In this document: one piece after another, positions 8,109 through 14,551 of the stretch
Numbering within the stretch: the stretch's first letter is position 1
How the letters are laid out: each line of letters starts with the position of its first letter
From: a bacterium UBP1_UBA4771
Lineage (GTDB): Bacteria > Krumholzibacteriota > Krumholzibacteriia > Krumholzibacteriales > Krumholzibacteriaceae
NCBI GenBank assembly: GCA_002403295.1
Contig: DHHN01000034.1
Coordinates: 1-25,963, forward strand
Length of the DNA stretch: 25,963 bases
Direction of reading: 5' to 3'
Notes under the pieces: generated by a model
Told to the model about the DNA's origin: nothing
The model's input: the letters and a program-made list of their open reading frames with translations, nothing else
Databases searched by the model: none
Made by a program: the position numbers and the translations under genes

Positions 8109-9527
8109 ATGCGGAACAAAGCCCTGATTCTCGTCGTCGCCGCGGCGCTCGCGGTCTCGTTCGCCTCGCCCGCGCCGGCGGCCAAACGTCCCCACCCAAG
8201 GAAGCTCTCGTACGAGCCGCTCACGATCACAACGCCCGAGACGGTCGAGATCGAGCTCTCGAACGGGCTCGCGGGGTTCTTCGTCGAGGACCACGAGATC
8301 CCCGTCGTGAACGTCGTGCTGCTCGTGAAGACCTACTTTCCCGACCGCGGCCGCTACGGTCTGAGCGAGATGGCGCAGTGGGTCATGCGGAACGGCGGCA
8401 CGGCCGCGTGGCCGCCCGACCGGCTCAACGACGAGCTCGAGTTCCTCGCGGCGTACATCGAGGTGCGCGGCGGGGATCTCAATACGCTCGTTTCGCTCAA
8501 CTGCCTGAAGAAGGATCTCCCGCGCGTCCTCGAAATCTTCGCCGATCTCGTCATGAATCCGGCGTTCCCCGACGACAAGATCGAGATGAAGCGCAAGACG
8601 ATGCTCGAGGATATCCGGCGGAAGAACGACGAGCCGAACACCGTCTCGCGTCGCGAGTTCGCGAAGCTCGCATACGGGGACCATCCCTACGGCTGGGAGC
8701 CGTCCGGCGAGACGGTGAACGCGATCACGCGCGCGGATCTCGCGAAGCTCCACGCGACCTATTTCCGTCCGGGCAACGCCGTCGTCGGCGTGAGCGGCGA
8801 CGTGACGCGCGACGAGATCGTCGCGGCGCTCGAGAAGGCGTTCGCCGGCTGGAAGAAGGCGGAGGTCGCCATCCCGAAGGTGCCCGACCTGCCCGCCCCG
8901 TCCGCGCCGAGCGTCAACTACGCCTACATGGACATCAATCAGGCGTACGTCACCCTCGGACACCTCGGGATCAACGCCAACAACCCCGACCGATGCGCCG
9001 TCAACATCATGAACTTCATCCTCGGCGGCGGGAGCTTCACCTCGTGGATCACCGAGAAGGTGCGCAGCGACGAGGGACTCGCCTACTCGGCCGGCTCGCG
9101 GTACTCGGCCGATCCCTTCGCGAAAGGGCTTTTCACCGCCTTCGCGCAGACCAAGGGGGACGCGTGCAGCCGCGCGACACGGCTCATCATCGACCAGATC
9201 GAGCGCATGCGCGACGCGGGCCCCACCGCCGAAGAGGTCAAGAAAGCGGTCGATTTCTACGTCAACGGCCAGGTGTTCGACTTCGAGTCGAAGGCTCAGG
9301 TCATGATGCGTCTCGTGAACCTTCGCTACGAGGGCCGGCCGCTCGACACGCCCGAGCGCGACATGGAGGTCTACGCCAAACTCACGGCGGCCGACGTCAA
9401 AGCCGCGGCCGGGAAGTATCTCGCTCCCGACAAGCTCACGATGCTCTTCGTGGGGAACGCTCAGCTCTTTGACCGGCCGCTCGCCGACTGGGGCGCGGTG
9501 AACGAGATCAAGCTCGAAAAACAGTGA
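8109..9527 (+). CDS. Exported M16-family subunit lacking the zinc site
   Basis: The 472-residue protein has a signal peptide (RNKALILVVAAALAVSFASPAPAA) and the two-lobed M16 fold: 'VEIELSNGLAGFFVED' at the start of lobe one, 'YFRPGNAVVGVSGDV' at its end, and 'FILGGGSFTSWITEKVR' followed by 'EGLAYSAGSRY' in lobe two. At the position of HxxEH it reads 'LSEMAQWVMRNGGT', so no His-Glu-His is left and it should be catalytically inactive. The R/Y pair in lobe two (TEKVR...LAYSAGSRY), used by M16 partners to hold substrate, is kept. It starts 12 bp after the catalytic subunit behind AGGAGAGG, so the two are surely co-expressed and probably form the heterodimer known for the M16B alpha/beta arrangement. 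Confidence 0.88.
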   Translation: MRNKALILVVAAALAVSFASPAPAAKRPHPRKLSYEPLTITTPETVEIELSNGLAGFFVEDHEIPVVNVVLLVKTYFPDRGRYGLSEMAQWVMRNGGTAAWPPDRLNDELEFLAAYIEVRGGDLNTLVSLNCLKKDLPRVLEIFADLVMNPAFPDDKIEMKRKTMLEDIRRKNDEPNTVSRREFAKLAYGDHPYGWEPSGETVNAITRADLAKLHATYFRPGNAVVGVSGDVTRDEIVAALEKAFAGWKKAEVAIPKVPDLPAPSAPSVNYAYMDINQAYVTLGHLGINANNPDRCAVNIMNFILGGGSFTSWITEKVRSDEGLAYSAGSRYSADPFAKGLFTAFAQTKGDACSRATRLIIDQIERMRDAGPTAEEVKKAVDFYVNGQVFDFESKAQVMMRLVNLRYEGRPLDTPERDMEVYAKLTAADVKAAAGKYLAPDKLTMLFVGNAQLFDRPLADWGAVNEIKLEKQ

Positions 9528-9533
9528 AACGGA

Positions 9534-9569
9534 GGGGGACCGCGGCGTCCAGCGGCGCCGCGGTCCCCC
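9534..9569 (+). other. Perfect 14-bp GC hairpin just before the glgC ribosome binding site
   Basis: GGGGGACCGCGGCG (9534-9547) is exactly complementary to CGCCGCGGTCCCCC (9556-9569), with the 8-base loop TCCAGCGG. The stem starts seven bases after the M16 stop codon and ends two bases before the GGAG (9572-9575) serving glgC. No U-tract follows, so it is not a canonical intrinsic terminator. An mRNA 3'-end stabiliser, a processing site, or a terminator not needing a U-tract are the likely options. Confidence 0.7.
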
Positions 9570-9581
9570 GTCGGAGATCCC

Positions 9582-10853
9582 ATGCGCGACGTGATCGCCA
9601 TCATACTCGGCGGCGGGAGGGGCACCCGGCTCTTCCCGCTCACGCGGATGCGCTCGAAGCCGGCCGTGCCGCTCGCGGGAAGCTATAGGCTCGTCGACGT
9701 CACGGTCTCGAACTGCATCAACTCCCGCATCGACCGCATCTACGTGCTTACGCAGTACAACTCGGCGTCCCTCAACCAGCACATCTCGCGGACGTACCGC
9801 TTCGACGTCTTCAGCGGCGGCTTCGTCGAGATATTCGCCGCCGAGCAGACCCCCTCCTCGATAGACTGGTTTCAGGGGACGGCCGACGCCGTGCGAAAGG
9901 TGCTGCCGCACGTCGCCACCCACGGCCCGCGGGACGTCCTCATCCTCTCGGGGGACCACCTCTACCGGATGGACTACGTCGATTTTCTCGCGCGGCACCG
10001 TTTTCTCGGATCGGACATCACGATCGCCGTGAAGCCCGTCCCCGCCTCCCGCGCGCACGAGCTCGGCGTGCTGCGCGCGGACGGAAAGGGGCGGATCACC
10101 GAGTTCCGCGAGAAGCCCCGCGGGAAGCTCCTCACCGGCATGCGCACGAACACGCGGACCCTCGGGCTCTCCGTCGCCGAGGCGAAGCGGCGGCCGTACC
10201 TCGGCTCGATGGGCGTCTACCTCTTCAAGTTCGAGGTTCTGCGCGACGTGCTCGAGCACGAGCAGCGTCTCATCGATTTCGCGAAGGAGATCATTCCGCA
10301 CGCGCTCCCGACGCTCAACGTGCACGCCTACCTCTTCGACGGCTACTGGGAGGACATCGGGACGATCCGCACGTTCTACGACGCGCACATGGATCTCCTC
10401 GAGCCGCTTCCGCCGTACAACCTCTTTGACGAGCACTATCCGCTCTACACGCACTGCCGCTCGCTCCCGGGGCCCAAGGTGAACCGCGGCACGATCGAAC
10501 GCTCGATCATAGGGAGCGGCGCCATCGTCGAGGACGCCGTCATCCGCCGCTCGATCGTCGGCGTGCGGACGCGCGTGGGCGCGGGCACCCGAATCACGGA
10601 CTCGGTCGTGATGGGCTCCGACGTCTACGAGCTTCCGTGGGAAGCGGAGGGGAAGCTGCCGCTCGGGATCGGGGAGAACTGCCGGATACGCCGCGCGATC
10701 ATCGACAAGAACGCACGGATCGGCGACGGCGTCGCTCTCGAGAACCGCCGGAAGCTCGAGGACTACGACGACCCTGCGGAGCGGTTCTATATCCGCAGCG
10801 GCATCATCGTCGTGCCGAAGGGCGCGTCGATAGAAAACGGGACGGAGGTCTAA
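9582..10853 (+). CDS. glgC: Glucose-1-phosphate adenylyltransferase (ADP-glucose pyrophosphorylase)
   Basis: The 423-residue enzyme makes ADP-glucose from glucose-1-phosphate and ATP, the committed and normally allosterically regulated step of bacterial glycogen synthesis. The nucleotidyltransferase signature 'ILGGGRGTRLFPLT' is at residues 8-21, followed by 'KPAVPLAGSYRLVDV', 'SNCINSRIDRIYVLTQYNS', 'WFQGTADAVRK' and 'LSGDHLYRMDY'. The glucose-1-phosphate region 'EFREKP' and 'SMGVYLFK' is intact. The C-terminal third, with many hexapeptide-like Ile/Val/Gly steps ('GTIERSIIGSGAIVEDAVI', 'RIGDGVALENRRK'), is the left-handed beta-helix. Length is typical. No glgA or glgB is nearby, so this gene stands alone among unrelated neighbours. 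The 3' end overlaps the convergent acetyltransferase gene by four bases. Confidence 0.95.
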   Translation: MRDVIAIILGGGRGTRLFPLTRMRSKPAVPLAGSYRLVDVTVSNCINSRIDRIYVLTQYNSASLNQHISRTYRFDVFSGGFVEIFAAEQTPSSIDWFQGTADAVRKVLPHVATHGPRDVLILSGDHLYRMDYVDFLARHRFLGSDITIAVKPVPASRAHELGVLRADGKGRITEFREKPRGKLLTGMRTNTRTLGLSVAEAKRRPYLGSMGVYLFKFEVLRDVLEHEQRLIDFAKEIIPHALPTLNVHAYLFDGYWEDIGTIRTFYDAHMDLLEPLPPYNLFDEHYPLYTHCRSLPGPKVNRGTIERSIIGSGAIVEDAVIRRSIVGVRTRVGAGTRITDSVVMGSDVYELPWEAEGKLPLGIGENCRIRRAIIDKNARIGDGVALENRRKLEDYDDPAERFYIRSGIIVVPKGASIENGTEV

Positions 10854-11329
10854 AGATCGAGCTCGAAGCGCCGCTCGACGCTCGTCGGGTTGACGGGGTC
10901 GATCGCGCGCGTCTCGTTCGCCGCCCGGAAGCCGCTCTTGAGGTAAAGGGTGTGCGCCGCCGCGAGCAGCACGTCCGACCAGAGGATCATCCGCCGGTAT
11001 CCCCTCGACATCGCCCAGCCCCGCGCCGTCGCGAGGAGCCTCGTCGCGAGCCCGCGGCGCCGGTACGACGCGTTGACGTAGAGGCGTTTGAGCTCGCACG
11101 TGTCCACGCCGTGCGGGACGACGCCGACGCAGCCCGCGACGACGCCTCCGTCGTCCGCGACCCAGAACGCGCCGCCCGCGTCCTCGTAGGTCGTCTCGAC
11201 GTCCGCGAGGTCCGAGTCGAAATGCTCGAAGTCCATCGAGTAGTTGTAGTCGCGGTACACGGAGTCGATGATGGCGACGATTCCCGGCTTGTCCTCGGGC
11301 CGGTAGGGGCGGATCGAGAGCTCAGTCAT
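10850..11329 (-). CDS. GNAT-family N-acetyltransferase
   Basis: The 159-residue protein is a single GNAT domain. The acetyl-CoA-binding motif A is 'RRRGLATRLLATARGWA' (R/Q-x-x-G-x-A/G type), preceded by strand 4 'CELKRLYVNASY' and followed by the motif B region 'HTLYLKSGFRAA'. The substrate is unknown; neither the sequence nor its neighbours indicate one. The start is taken as ATG at 11329, which overlaps the nadE stop in ATGACTGA, with a GTG nine bases upstream as the alternative. No separate ribosome binding site is evident, so it is probably translated by coupling to nadE. Confidence 0.8.
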   Translation of the reverse strand: MTELSIRPYRPEDKPGIVAIIDSVYRDYNYSMDFEHFDSDLADVETTYEDAGGAFWVADDGGVVAGCVGVVPHGVDTCELKRLYVNASYRRRGLATRLLATARGWAMSRGYRRMILWSDVLLAAAHTLYLKSGFRAANETRAIDPVNPTSVERRFELDL

Positions 11330-13055
11330 GGCCGGCACCGCGGTAGCGGTTCGTGATGGGGAGCCTCCGGTCGCGTCCGAAGGCCTTCGGCGTGATCTTG
11401 ATCCCCGGCGCGCCCTGCCGCCGCTTGTACTCGCTCCCGTCGATCATGCGGATCGCGCGCCGCGCCGTCGCGCGGTCGATCCCGGCGGCGACGATCTCGT
11501 CGAACCCCTGGTCCCGCTCGACGTAGAGCTCGATGATGCGGTCGAGGACCGGATAGGGCGGAAGGGTGTCCTCGTCGCACTGGCCCGGGCGAAGCTCCGC
11601 CGTCGGCCGGCGCCGAAGTATCGAGGCCGGGATGACGGGAGCGCGGCTCTTCGCGTTCCGGTAGCGGCAGAGCGGATAGACGAGCGTCTTCGGAACGTCC
11701 TTGATGACGGAGAATCCGCCCGCCATGTCGCCGTAGAGGGTGCAGTAGCCCGCGGCGAGCTCGCTCTTGTTCCCCGTCGCGAGGACGAGCCAGCCGAACT
11801 TGTTCGAGAGCGCCATGAGAACGTTGCCCCGGATGCGGGCCTGTATGTTCTCCTCGGCGACTCCCGTGCGGGTGCGGGCGAAGGCCGGCCGCATCGTCTC
11901 GAGGTACGATTCGTAGATGCGTCCGATCGGCGCCTCGATCATTCCGATGCGGAGGTTCCGGCACACGGCGCGCGCGTCGCGGAGCGTCTCGTTCGACGTG
12001 AAAGGAGACGGCATCGTGACGGCCGCGACGCGATCGGCCCCGAGGGCGTCGACCGCGATCGCGCCGACGAGCGCCGAATCGACTCCTCCGCTCATGCCGA
12101 GAACGACCTTCGAGAATCCGTTCTTCTCGACGTAGTCGCGCGTGCCGAGCACGAGCGCCCGGTAGACCTCCTCGACCGGCGGGAGGTGGGGCGCCGTGCG
12201 TCTTCGCGCCTTCGCGCCTCTGACGGCGCGGAGCGGCGGCAGATCGACGATCTCGACGACGTGCCGCGGGGCGGCGCGGGTGGATCTCCGCGGGGAAAGC
12301 GGCGCCGCGGCGCCCGGATCGATGTCGACGACGAGGAGATCCTCCTCGAACGCCTTGCCGCGCGCGATCGTGCGTCCCGAGGGGTCCGCGACGACGCTGC
12401 ATCCGTCGAAAACGAGCTCGTCCTGGCCGCCGACGAGGTTGAGGTAGCAGAGCCAGCAGCCGTTTTCCCGCGCGCGCCGCTGCATGAGCCGTTCGCGCTC
12501 CCGGCCCTTGCCGCGATGGTACGGCGAGGCCGATATGTTCACGACGACGCGCGCCCCGCCGAGCGAGGTCTGCGCCGCCGCGGGACCGTCGTCGACCCAG
12601 ATGTCCTCGCAGATGTTGACGGCGACAGGGACGCGGCCGAACCGGGCCACGAGGGCGAGCCATCCCTGCTCGAAGTAACGTTTCTCGTCGAAGACGCCGT
12701 AGTTCGGCAGGTTGATCTTGCGGTAGGTCGCGGCGATCCGGCCGTCGACGAGAACGCGGCACGCGTTGTAGGGGCGGCCGCCGCGGGCCTCCGCCGCCGC
12801 GGGAGCGCCGATGAGCACGGCGACGCCGCGGACCTCGCGCGCGAGGCGTCTGAGCGTCCGCTCGCAATCCTCGAGAAACCGCGGTTTGAGAAGGAGGTCT
12901 TCCGGCGGGTAGCCGCAGAGCATCATCTCGGGGAAGGCGACGAGACCACACCCGCGCCGCTTCGCCTCCGCGATGAGGCGCCGCGCGAGCGCGGCGTTGC
13001 CGGCGAGGTCGCCGACGGTGGGGTTCACCTGAGCGAGCGCGATGCGCACCTTCAT
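11322..13055 (-). CDS. nadE: Glutamine-dependent NAD+ synthetase
   Basis: The protein is 577 residues from the ATG at 13055 (MKVRIALAQVNP); an ATG three codons upstream (13064) is possible. It carries out the last step of NAD biosynthesis, amidating deamido-NAD with ammonia channelled from glutamine. The N-terminal nitrilase-type glutaminase domain has the Glu-Lys-Cys triad at E43 ('AFPEMM'), K113 ('YRKINLPNYGVFDE') and C149 ('VNICEDIW'). The C-terminal synthetase domain has the ATP pyrophosphatase loop SGGVDS at about 322-327 ('LGMSGGVDSALVGAI') and 'LATGNKSELAAGYCTLYGDMAGG'. Length matches the two-domain bacterial form. Its last codons overlap the acetyltransferase start. The segment TAGAAT immediately before the start could be a -10 element. 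Confidence 0.95.
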   Translation of the reverse strand: MKVRIALAQVNPTVGDLAGNAALARRLIAEAKRRGCGLVAFPEMMLCGYPPEDLLLKPRFLEDCERTLRRLAREVRGVAVLIGAPAAAEARGGRPYNACRVLVDGRIAATYRKINLPNYGVFDEKRYFEQGWLALVARFGRVPVAVNICEDIWVDDGPAAAQTSLGGARVVVNISASPYHRGKGRERERLMQRRARENGCWLCYLNLVGGQDELVFDGCSVVADPSGRTIARGKAFEEDLLVVDIDPGAAAPLSPRRSTRAAPRHVVEIVDLPPLRAVRGAKARRRTAPHLPPVEEVYRALVLGTRDYVEKNGFSKVVLGMSGGVDSALVGAIAVDALGADRVAAVTMPSPFTSNETLRDARAVCRNLRIGMIEAPIGRIYESYLETMRPAFARTRTGVAEENIQARIRGNVLMALSNKFGWLVLATGNKSELAAGYCTLYGDMAGGFSVIKDVPKTLVYPLCRYRNAKSRAPVIPASILRRRPTAELRPGQCDEDTLPPYPVLDRIIELYVERDQGFDEIVAAGIDRATARRAIRMIDGSEYKRRQGAPGIKITPKAFGRDRRLPITNRYRGAGHD

Positions 13056-13131
13056 GAGGCCCATTCTAGCATGGGTGCCGGGGAGCGAGAAGCTCGAAAC
13101 GCGCCGGCTCTCCGCCGCCCCCGCCCGGCCA

Positions 13132-13162
13132 CTGAAACCTTCCGCCCGGCGATGCGTATAAT
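13132..13162 (+). promoter_or_regulatory. Promoter for the TMGG-repeat solenoid gene
   Basis: A perfect TATAAT (13157-13162) stands out in otherwise GC-rich DNA. The best -35 is CTGAAA (13132-13137) at 19 bp, four of six matches; the spacing is longer than ideal. Transcription would start near 13169, giving a leader of about 55 bases before the ATG at 13224. Confidence 0.5.
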
Positions 13163-13223
13163 AAAACGTATGCGGAATCGCTCGTTCCACGACGGTCCTT
13201 GTTCTCCGGAAGGGAGTCCGGCC

Positions 13224-14477
13224 ATGAAGCAACCGGTTGCCGCTCTATCAATTATCCTATTCGTCGTCGCGGCGGCGTGTTTCGCCCCGCGCGAAATCCT
13301 CTCCGCCCCGGAGACGGTCCAAAAATCGTTCCCCGTAAAGGCGGGCGGCCGTCTCGTGCTCGATCTCGACACGGGCGGCGAGCTCGAGATCTCGGGCTGG
13401 GCGAAAGACGAGGTCGCGGTCTCCGTCGAGATCGGCGGCCGCGACGCCGAAGCGGTGAAGGTCGAATTCGACCACGTCGCCAACAGAGTCGAGATACATT
13501 CGTACTGCGAGAAACGGCGCGGCTGCAGCACGCGCATGCGGTTCACGATCAGCGTGCCCGAGCGCTTCGACGTCGACGTCGATTCCAAGGGCGGCGCGGT
13601 CGAGATCGAGGGCGTCGAGGGGAAGATCGGCGGCAAGACGATGGGCGGCGAAATCGATCTCGTGCGCGTCAAGGGGCGCGTGGATCTCGAGACGATGGGC
13701 GGCTCGGTGACGGCGCGGGAATGCGAGGCGGACGGGGAAGTGAGCACGATGGGCGGAAGCATTCTCATAGAGGACGTGAAGGGGAACCTCAAGGGCTCCA
13801 CGATGGGCGGAAAGGTCGTCTATCGCAACGTCACCGGCCGCTCTTCCGAATGCTCCGACGACGAGATGAACGTCTCGACGATGGGCGGCGACATCGTCAT
13901 CGACAAGGTCGACCGAAAGGTGAGGGCCAAGACGTTCGGCGGCGACATCGACGTGGCCGGCGGCGAAGAGGTGAACGTCTCGACGATGGGCGGAGACGTG
14001 AACGTCGACGACGCGCCGGGCGGCGCGACGATCTCGACGATGGGCGGAGACATCACGGTCCTCTCAGCCGGGAAGTTCGTCAAGGCGAACACCATGGGCG
14101 GCGACATCGACGTCAAGTCGGTCGACGGATGGGTCGACGTATCGACGATGGGGGGCGACGTCGAGGTCGCGATGACGGGGGATCCGAAGCAGGGGAAGCG
14201 CGACGTCGAGATCGAGTCGATGGGCGGCGACATCGTGCTCACCGTCCCCGCGGGGCTCTCGATGGCGTTCGACATCGACCTCCAGTACACCAAGGGCAAG
14301 GAAGGCCGCTACCGCGTCGAGAGCGATTTCCCCATGGAGAAGAAGGAAACGACGGAGTGGGAGGGACGCTGGGGAAACAAGCGCCGGCACATCTACGGCA
14401 CGGGGACGGTCGCCGGCGGAGACAACCTCGTCAGGATAAAGACGGTGAACGGCAACATCACGATCCGGAAGGACTAG
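13224..14477 (+). CDS. Secreted DUF4097-type beta-solenoid protein with 18-residue TMGG repeats
   Basis: The 417-residue protein starts at the ATG behind GGAAGGGAG (13208-13216). Its signal peptide (KQPVAALSIILFVVAAACF) may be a lipoprotein-like one because of the Cys near residue 20, but no clear lipobox is seen. A strand-rich segment (residues 35-130) precedes eleven repeats from T139 to S332 of the form T-M-G-G-[D/E/S/K]-[I/V]-x-[V/I]. Successive repeats are 18 residues apart except for three steps of 26, 17 and 24. One repeat reads TFGG and the last SMGG. A spaced-out copy, 'IKTVNGNITI', closes the protein. This matches the DUF4097 style of regular solenoid seen in putative adhesins. The role is unknown. 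The neighbouring genes are unrelated, so it looks like a single transcription unit ended by the hairpin at 14515. Confidence 0.8.
   Translation: MKQPVAALSIILFVVAAACFAPREILSAPETVQKSFPVKAGGRLVLDLDTGGELEISGWAKDEVAVSVEIGGRDAEAVKVEFDHVANRVEIHSYCEKRRGCSTRMRFTISVPERFDVDVDSKGGAVEIEGVEGKIGGKTMGGEIDLVRVKGRVDLETMGGSVTARECEADGEVSTMGGSILIEDVKGNLKGSTMGGKVVYRNVTGRSSECSDDEMNVSTMGGDIVIDKVDRKVRAKTFGGDIDVAGGEEVNVSTMGGDVNVDDAPGGATISTMGGDITVLSAGKFVKANTMGGDIDVKSVDGWVDVSTMGGDVEVAMTGDPKQGKRDVEIESMGGDIVLTVPAGLSMAFDIDLQYTKGKEGRYRVESDFPMEKKETTEWEGRWGNKRRHIYGTGTVAGGDNLVRIKTVNGNITIRKD
13638..14234 (+). repeat. Degenerate 54-bp in-frame tandem repeat encoding TMGG[D/E][I/V]
   Basis: Eleven copies of the core ACGATGGGCGGC(G)AC/ATC recur every 54 bp, with exceptions of 78, 51 and 72 bp. 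The core bases are strongly conserved and the rest of each unit is not, which points to selection on protein structure and not recent slippage. The three off-phase steps mark loops inserted between coils. Confidence 0.85.
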
Positions 14478-14514
14478 CGCTCGAGAGCGGAGCGGCGCAC
14501 CCTTCGGGAGGCCG

Positions 14515-14544
14515 GGGGGCGGGAGACGATCCCGCCCCCTTTTT
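14515..14544 (+). terminator. Intrinsic terminator after the TMGG-repeat gene
   Basis: GGGGGCGGGA (14515-14524) pairs with TCCCGCCCCC (14530-14539) across the loop GACGA, followed at once by TTTTT (14540-14544) and GTTTC. This is a textbook Rho-independent terminator on the + strand. The opposite strand lacks a U-tract, though the stem may also serve the convergent gene ending at 14552. Confidence 0.92.
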
Positions 14545-14551
14545 GTTTCGA

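Noticed and set aside
8109..9527. A pseudogene reading of the second M16 gene because HxxEH is missing
   Set aside because: The frame is intact, has a signal peptide and ribosome binding site, and retains the substrate-holding R/Y region. An inactive partner is the normal arrangement for paired M16 subunits.
6111..11099. A 1662-codon open frame on the - strand spanning three genes
   Set aside because: It is antisense to both M16 genes and glgC, which have strong family motifs. Its translation is Arg/His/Glu/Val-rich without domains. Stop codons are rare in this frame because of the GC-rich codon use.
11328..13223. Upstream in-frame extension of the TMGG-repeat protein by over 600 codons
   Set aside because: The extension is antisense to nadE and ends at a promoter, ribosome binding site and signal peptide at 13224, which mark the true start.
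13638..14234. CRISPR array or non-coding satellite
   Set aside because: The 54-bp periodicity is in frame, only the TMGG core is conserved, and there are no identical repeats with unique spacers.
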